Shown one piece after another: positions 33,901 through 40,462 of a stretch of 40,462 bases of DNA. Positions within the stretch are counted from its first letter, which is position 1, and each line of letters starts with the position of its first letter. Both the position numbers and the translations under genes were made by a program. Source of the stretch: Euryarchaeota archaeon UBA39 (lineage in GTDB: Archaea; Thermoplasmatota; Poseidoniia; Poseidoniales; Thalassarchaeaceae); the NCBI GenBank assembly GCA_002503045.1, contig DAQW01000056.1:575-41036 (forward strand), given 5' to 3'. Under the pieces are notes generated by a model, which was not told the DNA's origin, made no database searches, and saw nothing but the letters and a program-made list of their open reading frames with translations.

Positions 33901-34785
33901 ATGCCACGTTCCTATGCGTGGTTCATGTCCGACTGGCCTGAACTTAAACCGATGAAGAATCGACTCGTGAATTACGGTGTTTCCGATAATGGTGTTGCTA
34001 TCATAGAACTCATTTCTGACTCCGATGGTGAACCTTTGGAAGGTGACAAAACTTCTGTCAATACTTACACTAGAGAAATGTGGCACGACATCGATGAAGC
34101 GATACTTAGTGCCCGCTTTGATGATGATGTTTCAGTAATTTTACTTACAGGGCATGGGGACAAATTTTTCTCTGCAGGAGCCAGCATCAAATATCTGAAT
34201 AAGCTAACACCAAGATACAAGTATTTCTTCTGTCTTCATGCCAATGAAACTCTATCTCGTCTTGAACAAACACCAAAATTAGTCATTGCAGCTTTGAATG
34301 GCCATACAGTAGGTGGTGGACTAGAAATTGCTATGGCAGCAGATATCAGAATTGGAAGAAAGGGGAACTTCCAAGTTGGTCTTCCTGAAGTATCTCTTGG
34401 AGTTCTTGCAGGTACAGGAGGGACTGCCAGATTGTCTCGTCTTGTAGGAAAAGCCAAGGCAATGGAAATTATGGTAACAGGAAGAAAGTTCTCATTTGAA
34501 GAATCAAAAGAAATGGATCTTGTTCATGATATATATGATTCAATGAGTCTGGAAGATTTTCGTCAAGATGTTCTAGATTATGCGGGAAGATTCACACTAC
34601 CTTTTGCAGCAGCCAAAGCCATTGGAAACATCAAGAGAAGTGTTCAAAGTGGACTAGAAATACCTTTGGAATATCACCTTGCATTAGAACGTGAATTACA
34701 ATCAGATCTTTTCCAGTCTAATGATGCCAAAATTGGAATTGCTGCTTATGTCGATAAAAAGACACCACGATTTGAAGGAAACTAA
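33901..34785 (+). CDS. Crotonase-family hydratase/isomerase next to the BoxB-like gene
   Basis: A 294-residue crotonase. FFSAGASIKYL forms the oxyanion hole, and both hydratase glutamates are present (GGGLEIAMAAD and GLPEVSLG). An HTVGGG loop replaces the more usual ALGGG. The ATG at 33901 has no ribosome site; ATGs at 33925 and 33952 are in frame. It is the first gene of the run that includes the BoxB-like protein 72 bases on. It might play a BoxC-like role in cleaving a ring epoxide, although BoxC is about twice this size, or act as an ordinary enoyl-CoA hydratase. Confidence 0.87.
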   Translation: MPRSYAWFMSDWPELKPMKNRLVNYGVSDNGVAIIELISDSDGEPLEGDKTSVNTYTREMWHDIDEAILSARFDDDVSVILLTGHGDKFFSAGASIKYLNKLTPRYKYFFCLHANETLSRLEQTPKLVIAALNGHTVGGGLEIAMAADIRIGRKGNFQVGLPEVSLGVLAGTGGTARLSRLVGKAKAMEIMVTGRKFSFEESKEMDLVHDIYDSMSLEDFRQDVLDYAGRFTLPFAAAKAIGNIKRSVQSGLEIPLEYHLALERELQSDLFQSNDAKIGIAAYVDKKTPRFEGN

Positions 34786-34857
34786 TGACAACGACAGCCA
34801 GTACGCCATTATTGGCTTTGACTGATGTTGATATACCACCGTTCATTCGGGTCATTC

Positions 34858-36003
34858 ATGAGTACCACTGAGATTGTTGAAAAGTACCATCCGAATTTCG
34901 AAGGATGGATTCAAGAGTTCCAAGAATGGCAGACAAGAATTGGTTTTGATCCCGCTTGGCTTGGAGATTATCGGTTTGAAATACGATTTGATTGGGATTC
35001 AGCTGGAGATGAAATTGAATTCGGTGACTTCAGTGGAATGCCAAAATGGAAGAGAAGAATGCAAATTCCTCAACAGAACATTATCGATGCTATTCTAACA
35101 ATGGTTAGTGTTCAAGGAGATACAGAATTTGCTTCTGTTGAACAACAAAACCATCTTCTTGCAACCGCGCCTACTGAGTATGATAGAAAATCTGCTCTTA
35201 GAATAATGTGTGAAGAACAAAGACATGGATGGCAAATGGCTTACTTACTCTGTACATATTTCGGAGAACAAGGAATGAGAGAGGCCGCAAAATTACTAGA
35301 AAGAAATGCTCAAGATGGTACACGATTACTAGGGTCTTTCAATGCACCAATTGATCACTGGCTTGATTTCTTCTGTTTTACTCATTTCATCGATAGAGAT
35401 GGGAAATTCCAATTGAAGATGTTGTCAACCAGTTCATTCCAACCATTAGCTGCTTCAATGGGGCCAATGCTGAAAGAAGAGTCATTCCATTTAGGAACTG
35501 GAGCGAACGGGTTGAGACGTATTGTCAAAGCTGGAGTCATTCCTCTTGATTTCCTTCAGAAATATATCAACAAATGGGTTAGCACTGGTCTGGATTTATT
35601 TGGAACTGATGAGTCAACTTCAGCTGAGTGGGCATATGTGTACGGTGTAAAAGGAAGATATGATGAACGTGAATCTGAAATGGATGCTGATAGAGAACAT
35701 CTGAATGAAGCAAGTAGAGGCTTGTATTTTGATGAGTTAAAGGCTGAAATGGTTCGAATTAGTAAAGGACGTAAAGAAGGAGAACCTGAACTCTTCATCC
35801 CATCTGATAAGTTTAATCGTGGAATAGGGATGTATGCAGGTAAACGCTACACAGTAAAAGGCGATCCATTCGAAGGTTCAGATGGGGAATGGGACGAATA
35901 TCTTGCGGGAATCCTACCCAGTGATGCTGATGAAAAATTATTGATGGATGAATACATGGCTCCTGGTGTAGAATGGATTCAATATCGAGAATGGAGAGAA
36001 TAA
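34858..36003 (+). CDS. BoxB-like di-iron protein (benzoyl-CoA epoxidase family)
   Basis: A 381-residue ferritin-like di-iron oxygenase. Candidate ligands are E95 in FASVEQQNH, E120 and H123 in CEEQRHGW, and E208 and H211 in KEESFHLG. The motifs FASVEQQ, MAYLLCTYFGEQG, FTHFIDRDGKFQL and the C-terminal FNRGIGMY follow BoxB, the oxygenase that epoxidises benzoyl-CoA; PaaA of the phenylacetyl-CoA epoxidase is a more distant relative. It is shorter than BoxB (about 470 residues). The reductase BoxA is not in the window. I start it at the ATG at 34858. The natural substrate, aromatic or otherwise, is inferred from the family only. Confidence 0.88.
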   Translation: MSTTEIVEKYHPNFEGWIQEFQEWQTRIGFDPAWLGDYRFEIRFDWDSAGDEIEFGDFSGMPKWKRRMQIPQQNIIDAILTMVSVQGDTEFASVEQQNHLLATAPTEYDRKSALRIMCEEQRHGWQMAYLLCTYFGEQGMREAAKLLERNAQDGTRLLGSFNAPIDHWLDFFCFTHFIDRDGKFQLKMLSTSSFQPLAASMGPMLKEESFHLGTGANGLRRIVKAGVIPLDFLQKYINKWVSTGLDLFGTDESTSAEWAYVYGVKGRYDERESEMDADREHLNEASRGLYFDELKAEMVRISKGRKEGEPELFIPSDKFNRGIGMYAGKRYTVKGDPFEGSDGEWDEYLAGILPSDADEKLLMDEYMAPGVEWIQYREWRE

Positions 36004-36018
36004 TTGGAGTTGCGAAAA

Positions 36019-36579
36019 ATGCAAACTCTTGCTTTACTTGCTGTAGATAAAGAAAAACTTAGGCCCTTTTTCTCTAGAGTACCAGAATTATTTGAACAGC
36101 ATCACCATGATTCAGGACAAAAACCCGAGATGTATGAGGAACTATTGTACAAGGTACATCGCCCATATACAAACGACATGCTGGATATGATTGACGACTG
36201 GATGGGTCTAGAAAGAAGAAATATTTCTGGTGAACAGGAAATCATGCTCAGACTTTTCCTTCTTGCAATTCGTTACCCTGATACTCTTCTTTTTGATAGC
36301 CTCGATGATATTTTAGTTAATGATGTCAGAAGGCTTTCGGCATATCTCCATTTTAGTAGCCACACATATACAATTTGGGACAATGATACGCGGAAAGGAT
36401 TAGCGAAATTAGGATTTGAGATTCCTGATACCGATAAAGCAGATCCTTTCATTTATGGCGCATATGTTGGAACTATTGAACTAATCAAGGATTTAGCTCC
36501 CTTCACATGTTTCCTAGAACACGATGTCCCTAGGCAAAGACTCTTCCAAGCGGCATTGGCAGCTTACGGAAGGGAATGA
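36019..36579 (+). CDS. Unknown protein between oxygenase and dehydrogenase genes
   Basis: About 186 residues, not recognised. It is mostly helical and soluble, with an N-terminal FFSRVPELFEQHHHDSG, a central YTNDMLDMIDDWMG, and an Arg/Asp-rich middle. There is no membrane span and no metal-binding pattern beyond the HHH. I chose the ATG at 36019 because GGAG lies nine bases before; a TTG at 36004 is also open. It is tightly placed, 15 bases after the BoxB-like gene and one base before the dehydrogenase, so it probably works with them, for example as an assembly or effector subunit of the oxygenase. Confidence 0.72.
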   Translation: MQTLALLAVDKEKLRPFFSRVPELFEQHHHDSGQKPEMYEELLYKVHRPYTNDMLDMIDDWMGLERRNISGEQEIMLRLFLLAIRYPDTLLFDSLDDILVNDVRRLSAYLHFSSHTYTIWDNDTRKGLAKLGFEIPDTDKADPFIYGAYVGTIELIKDLAPFTCFLEHDVPRQRLFQAALAAYGRE

Positions 36580-36580
36580 A

Positions 36581-37468
36581 ATGAATATCCGAATCGTTAC
36601 GGTTATTGGAGCCGGAACGATGGGTGCAGGAATTGCACAAGTTTGTGCACAAAGTGGTTGGGAAACGCGCCTCTATGATGCATTTCCCGAAGGTCTAGAA
36701 AGAGGGATGAAAACAATACATTCATTCTGGGATAAAGGAATCGCTCGAGGAAAAACAACTGAGGAACAAAAATCAAAATGGTCTTCTAATCTTAGTTTCC
36801 ATGGAGATATGCAAGAAGCAGTATCTAATACTGATTTGGTCATTGAAGCTGTACCCGAAATTATTGAGCTCAAACAAGAAATATTTCGAAAAATTGAGAT
36901 GTTGGCACCTAAACATTCGATTCTTGCCACCAATACTTCTGGACTGCCAATTCGTGATATTGCAGAATCAACTAATTGTCCTGAAAGAGTAATTGGAATG
37001 CATTTCTTCAATCCTGTTCCAATAATGAAATTATTAGAAATTGTTCGGCACGATTCGTGTTCTAATAGCACCATCGAAGCAGCTCAATCTATTGGGGCAT
37101 TAATGGGTAAAGAATCAATTTTGGTCAACGATGTTCCGGGATTTGCAACTAGTAGATTAGGCGTAATCTTGGGAAATGAAGCGATTCGAATGTTGGCAGA
37201 TGGGGTCGCTTCTGCAAGTGATATTGATACAGCAATGAGATTGGGTTACCGACATCCAATGGGGCCATTAGAACTAACTGATTTAGTTGGGCTAGATGTT
37301 CGAAGAGATATCTTAAACAACTTAGCAGATGCTTTTGATGATGAAAAATATAGACCTCATCCTTTGTTAGAACGTTTAGTTCTAGAAGGCAGTTTAGGAA
37401 AGAAATCAGGAATGGGGATCTATGATTGGAGTTCTGGTGAAAAAAAGGAAAGGAATCTCAAAATTTGA
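36581..37468 (+). CDS. 3-hydroxyacyl-CoA dehydrogenase (PaaH-like)
   Basis: A 295-residue NAD-dependent enzyme that oxidises 3-hydroxyacyl-CoA. VIGAGTMGAGIAQVCAQ is the NAD loop, LVIEAVPEI and SILATNTSGLPI follow, and the catalytic His-Glu pair lies in GMHFFNPVPIMKLLEIV. The C-terminal helical domain carries DVPGFATSRL and YRHPMGPLELTDLVGLD. Single-domain length fits PaaH or HBD rather than a trifunctional protein. AAGGGAATGA before the ATG is a good ribosome site. It should act on products of the adjacent crotonases. Confidence 0.93.
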   Translation: MNIRIVTVIGAGTMGAGIAQVCAQSGWETRLYDAFPEGLERGMKTIHSFWDKGIARGKTTEEQKSKWSSNLSFHGDMQEAVSNTDLVIEAVPEIIELKQEIFRKIEMLAPKHSILATNTSGLPIRDIAESTNCPERVIGMHFFNPVPIMKLLEIVRHDSCSNSTIEAAQSIGALMGKESILVNDVPGFATSRLGVILGNEAIRMLADGVASASDIDTAMRLGYRHPMGPLELTDLVGLDVRRDILNNLADAFDDEKYRPHPLLERLVLEGSLGKKSGMGIYDWSSGEKKERNLKI

Positions 37469-37477
37469 GGTATCAAA

Positions 37478-37762
37478 ATGGTTTCACCCCAATTTATTGA
37501 AGGCATTGGACTAATTGCAGGCTTGTTGGGCGTTATAGCATGGCTACCTCAACTCTACAAAGTATGGATTGAGAAACTACACGAAGGAATCTCAATTCCT
37601 ACAATTCTCATTATTTGTATTGCCCTTGTCTTATGGACAACTTATGGCACTTTAGTTGATTCATTTTCTATTATCGTAGCCAATATTGCGGCAGGTGCAT
37701 GTGTTTTATCTGTTGCAATAAGAGTAATTCAATTACGAAGAATTGAAAACAATCGAGATTAG
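37478..37762 (+). CDS. SemiSWEET sugar transporter (PQ-loop)
   Basis: A 94-residue protein with three membrane spans and the conserved WLPQLYKVW in the first, the PQ-loop signature. Three-helix proteins of this family are SemiSWEETs, which dimerise and move sugars passively. The GAGGT ten bases before the ATG is a ribosome site. It follows the hydroxyacyl-CoA dehydrogenase by nine bases and probably shares its transcript. Why a sugar or small-solute carrier sits here is unclear. Confidence 0.88.
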   Translation: MVSPQFIEGIGLIAGLLGVIAWLPQLYKVWIEKLHEGISIPTILIICIALVLWTTYGTLVDSFSIIVANIAAGACVLSVAIRVIQLRRIENNRD

Positions 37763-37765
37763 AAA

Positions 37766-38563
37766 TTATTCTTCTTCTACAAAAGTAGAAAAATCCGGAG
37801 TTCTCTTTTCTTGGAATGCTTGTACTCCCTCTACGAATTCAGGAGTCATACTTGATTGAGTAATTAGCATTCGTTCAAATTCTAACTGTGTCTCAAAAAA
37901 CGTAGAAGACTGAGAATCAAGAAGTTGTTTGGTTGATTTCTTTGAATGGTTGGCCCATTTACCCCATTCTATTGCCACTCGAATCGCTCTAGGGAGTAAT
38001 TGCTCGGATTCTACTACTTCATCTACTGCACCTACTTCCAAAGCGGTAGATGCATCCCAAGTTTCATCATTGAAAAGAAAACTGCGTGCACGCTGAATAC
38101 CAACAAGGCGAGGTAGAAGCCAAGTGGTTCCTCCGTCAGGAGAGAGGCCTAAACGAAAGAATGCTGATGCCAAGCGTGCTTCGGTTGATGCAATGCGTGT
38201 ATCACATGCCAATGCGAGACCAAGTCCTCCTCCGGCTGCCGCACCATTTATAGCTGCAACAATTACAGTAGAGTCGCCCCTCATTCGAACTAATAATGGA
38301 TGAAGAATTCCTGTTAATTCCATTACCAATTCACTAATCGAATCATCTTCTATTGCCTGTTGAAACGAATCTATATCCGCACCTGCACAAAATACTCGTC
38401 CAGATCCTGTCAAAACTATTGATCTAACCTCCGGATCATCCATCAATCCATAGAGTATAGATGCAATCAACGCAATACTCGACGAATCAAAGGAATTCCT
38501 AGACGTTTCTCCTGAAAGCGTTACTACTGCGGTTGAACCTTCACGAACTACATCCACTGCCAT
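37766..38563 (-). CDS. Crotonase-family isomerase, PaaG-like
   Basis: A 265-residue crotonase that lacks both hydratase glutamates: the first falls in GGGLGLALACD and the second in ASAFFRLGL. Instead LSPDGGTTWLLPRLVG matches PaaG, the phenylacetyl-CoA epoxide isomerase, whose single Asp in this loop is catalytic. CAGADIDSF is the oxyanion hole. This supports an isomerase acting on an epoxide or a dienoyl-CoA double bond, not a hydratase. It converges on the SemiSWEET gene and is divergent from the aldehyde dehydrogenase gene. Confidence 0.85.
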   Translation of the reverse strand: MAVDVVREGSTAVVTLSGETSRNSFDSSSIALIASILYGLMDDPEVRSIVLTGSGRVFCAGADIDSFQQAIEDDSISELVMELTGILHPLLVRMRGDSTVIVAAINGAAAGGGLGLALACDTRIASTEARLASAFFRLGLSPDGGTTWLLPRLVGIQRARSFLFNDETWDASTALEVGAVDEVVESEQLLPRAIRVAIEWGKWANHSKKSTKQLLDSQSSTFFETQLEFERMLITQSSMTPEFVEGVQAFQEKRTPDFSTFVEEE

Positions 38564-38566
38564 AGT

Positions 38567-38580
38567 TACCCGTAGGGGTA
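38567..38580 (-). promoter_or_regulatory. Inverted repeat before the PaaG-like gene
   Basis: On the minus strand TACCC-CTAC-GGGTA ends three bases before the ATG. It contains CCCCTACGGG, the same ten bases as the hairpin before pyrB. It may be an operator shared by the two divergent genes here. Confidence 0.45.
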
Positions 38581-38629
38581 CTTACACTTCAATTGCATGA
38601 AAGTCATAAGATACGGTTTCTTCCCCAGC

Positions 38630-40054
38630 ATGATGCGACGCGAGGAAGTCTACATTGGAGGCGAATGGGTGCAAGCCCACGGAGAAGGTGAAATTGAGGT
38701 CATTAATCCGAATACTGAAGAAATAATTGGCTCGGTTCCAGTGGGAAACTCAGAGGACATAGATATTGCAGTTTCAGCGGCCAGAACAGCATTTGAATCA
38801 TGGTCAATAAGCCCTATTGAAGATAGGATAAAAATCCTCAACGATTTATCTGCTGCATTGAAAGAACTTACTGAAGAACTTGCTCAAACAATTACTGCAG
38901 AGGTTGGAACTCCAATTGGTTATAGTAGAATGGCCATGGTTGGAACTCCTAGAGTGGTATCTAGATCATATGCTAAAATGTTAGAAGGATTTGAATGGGA
39001 ACACGAAATTAGAAATTCATTAATTGTAAAAGAACCAATTGGAGTTTGTGCATTTATCACTCCTTGGAATTTTCCTCTTCACCAAATTATTGGAAAGGTA
39101 GCTCCCGCCATTGCTGCAGGCTGTACAATGGTACTAAAACCCTCAAAAGAAGCGCCACTAAATGCATTCTTATTAGCAGATATATTACACGATATTGGCT
39201 TACCGCCAGGAGTTTTCAACTTAGTAAGCGGACATGGTAGTGAAGTTGGAGAATTTCTCTCAAGTCATCCGGATGTAGATATGGTCTCATTCACTGGTTC
39301 TACATCTGCAGGGGTAAGAGTTTCACAAGCGGCAGCCCCAACTGTAAAACGAGTCACATTAGAACTAGGTGGAAAAAGCGCAAATGTAATTCTAGATGAT
39401 GCTGATGTTATTCGTGCGGCTAAGTCAGCTATTGGGGCATGTTTCCAAAATTCAGGACAAACTTGTTCAGCATTAACTAGACTGATTATTCCAAAAAGTC
39501 ACAAAGATGAGATTTTAGAGATAATATCAAGCCGTGTAAATGGATATAATCCTGGAAATCCATTAGACGAAACTACACGATGTGGGCCGATGGTTTCGAA
39601 AAAACAACAACAAAGTGTTCTCTCTTACATTCAATCTGGAATAGAAGAAGGTGCACAATTGATTGCAGGGGGTGAAGGAATGCCAGAGGGATGCAATAGT
39701 GGGTTCTTTGTACGGCCAACTGCTTTCTCAAATGTCACTCCAGACATGAAAATTTGGCGAGAAGAAATTTTTGGACCCGTTTTGGTAATCGCTACCTACG
39801 AGAACGAAGATGATGCTCTTACACTAGCGAATGATTCCATATACGGACTTTCGGGAGGAGTATGGGGTTCGAATGAGAGAGCAATAGAATTTGCAAGAAA
39901 GATGAGAACAGGACAAGTTAGTATTAATGGAGGACCATTCAATATTAGTGCACCATTCGGAGGTTACAAACAATCAGGAAATGGTAGAGAATTGGGTATG
40001 GATGGGTTGGAAGAATTCCTAGAAATTAAAGCGATTCAACGACCTGTTGAATGA
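38630..40054 (+). CDS. NAD(P)-dependent aldehyde dehydrogenase
   Basis: A 474-residue aldehyde dehydrogenase. FITPWNFPLHQ, SFTGSTSAGV, LELGGKSANVI with the general-base Glu, and the nucleophile Cys in FQNSGQTCSALTR are all present; EEIFGPVLVI and the closing FGGYKQSGNGRE are normal. In the Box and Paa pathways an enzyme of this fold oxidises the ring-opened semialdehyde, so that role fits here, though the family is broad. ATG at 38630 or 38633 gives the usual start; an ATG at 38597 would add 11 residues. It is divergent from the PaaG-like gene. Confidence 0.92.
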   Translation: MMRREEVYIGGEWVQAHGEGEIEVINPNTEEIIGSVPVGNSEDIDIAVSAARTAFESWSISPIEDRIKILNDLSAALKELTEELAQTITAEVGTPIGYSRMAMVGTPRVVSRSYAKMLEGFEWEHEIRNSLIVKEPIGVCAFITPWNFPLHQIIGKVAPAIAAGCTMVLKPSKEAPLNAFLLADILHDIGLPPGVFNLVSGHGSEVGEFLSSHPDVDMVSFTGSTSAGVRVSQAAAPTVKRVTLELGGKSANVILDDADVIRAAKSAIGACFQNSGQTCSALTRLIIPKSHKDEILEIISSRVNGYNPGNPLDETTRCGPMVSKKQQQSVLSYIQSGIEEGAQLIAGGEGMPEGCNSGFFVRPTAFSNVTPDMKIWREEIFGPVLVIATYENEDDALTLANDSIYGLSGGVWGSNERAIEFARKMRTGQVSINGGPFNISAPFGGYKQSGNGRELGMDGLEEFLEIKAIQRPVE

Positions 40055-40082
40055 TATTGATTAGAAAAATACAGGTGATAAA

Positions 40083-40462
40083 ATGTTTTGTGAACATGGA
40101 AATATAATTGGATCATGCAGAGATTGCACTCCTGAAAGATACAAAGAACGGGCTTCTTCTCAAATTTTAGAAGACGTAGATTGCCCTGTTTGGGATTTAT
40201 TACGAAAACATGAGGGAGATGAATCTGTACCCCCTCAACGATGTCAAAATCTGGGTGTGAAGTTGGGGACAACATCTCAGCGTCATTTTATTCTCGAATG
40301 TACTGATTGTGGCTGGGATTGGAGGCGATGGAAGGTATCAGAATTAGATGATGTCTCTACTTTGCCTAAACTGGTTAAATGCGAAGAATGTAATGAAATC
40401 CGTATTGAAATGAATTCTAAGAAATCGAAGAGGACATGTGTTGAATGTAGTCGTCGTTTTTT
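40083..40462 (+). CDS. Zinc-ribbon protein, 5' part only
   Basis: An open frame from the ATG at 40083 to the window edge, 126 residues, with GGTGAT six bases before the start. It opens with FCEHG and GSCRDCTPER, then contains ECTDCGWDWRRW, KCEECNEIR and TCVECSRRF: at least four CxxC pairs typical of small zinc ribbons. The arrangement suggests two or more zinc sites. I do not recognise the family; a nucleic-acid-binding or transcription-related role is common for such proteins, but unproven here. It is read in the same direction as the aldehyde dehydrogenase, 28 bases downstream. Confidence 0.75.
   Translation, partial: MFCEHGNIIGSCRDCTPERYKERASSQILEDVDCPVWDLLRKHEGDESVPPQRCQNLGVKLGTTSQRHFILECTDCGWDWRRWKVSELDDVSTLPKLVKCEECNEIRIEMNSKKSKRTCVECSRRF

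Noticed and set aside
1..40462. CRISPR arrays, insertion sequences, integrase or attachment sites
   Set aside because: No regularly spaced long repeats, transposase or recombinase genes were seen on either strand.

Overview
The window is AT-rich, densely packed archaeal DNA. Several genes are strictly or mainly archaeal: an Orc1/Cdc6 initiator, the KEOPS kinase Bud32, a zinc-binding PyrI fused to no other domain but paired with PyrB, a CoaD fused to a DUF359 dephospho-CoA kinase, a UPF0200 P-loop kinase, a 2-phosphoglycerate-kinase-like protein and a geranylgeranyl-reductase-like flavoprotein. Together with bacterial- or eukaryal-type metabolic genes (GlpX-type FBPase, classical class I aldolase, crotonases, a BoxB-like di-iron protein) this gene mix best fits a marine planktonic euryarchaeon of the Thermoplasmatota (Poseidoniales/Marine Group II or a close relative). 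The lineage is inferred from gene content, not from a marker RNA.

Layout. 1-4071: start of a flavoprotein reductase, an MBL-fold hydrolase, orc1/cdc6, a small membrane protein and a GT2 glycosyltransferase. 4068-5075: CoaD-DUF359 fusion covering the last two steps of CoA synthesis. 5119-5386: a GC-rich island without a gene that folds, on the minus strand, into four consecutive K-turn hairpins of archaeal H/ACA guide-RNA type; the last one carries an ACA box and a pocket matching 23S rRNA helix 69. 5432-8755: an 843-residue winged-helix protein and, divergently, two tandem small paralogous winged-helix-like proteins, with repeated GTTAC elements between. 8756-12086: nadA, divergent bud32 and an XTP/dITP pyrophosphatase, then a membrane protein with a polyproline tail. 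12139-15996: enoyl-CoA hydratase, an ABC exporter pair and a UPF0200 kinase. 16052-21094: a type IV pilus/Tad-like operon (ATPase, two platform proteins, two pilin-like proteins). 21095-24253: 2PGK-like kinase, pyrI-pyrB, and a divergent heptose-7-phosphate kinase-like gene coupled to a 942-residue surface protein. 27089-32593: helical membrane protein, exonuclease III, aldolase, FBPase, moaC, moaE. 32632-40462: GGR-like flavoprotein, then a fatty-acid/aromatic-CoA type cluster (two crotonases, BoxB-like oxygenase, an unknown protein, 3-hydroxyacyl-CoA dehydrogenase, SemiSWEET, aldehyde dehydrogenase), ending in a partial zinc-ribbon protein.

Two systems stand out. One is the probable four-module H/ACA guide RNA at 5119-5386, recognised from base pairing, repeated K-turn grammar and guide complementarity. 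The other is the 33.9-40.1 kb cluster, which combines a BoxB-like ring epoxidase homologue with a PaaG-like isomerase and a PaaH-like dehydrogenase, suggesting an aerobic CoA-thioester epoxidation route in a planktonic archaeon. No CRISPR array, insertion sequence, tRNA or rRNA gene was seen.
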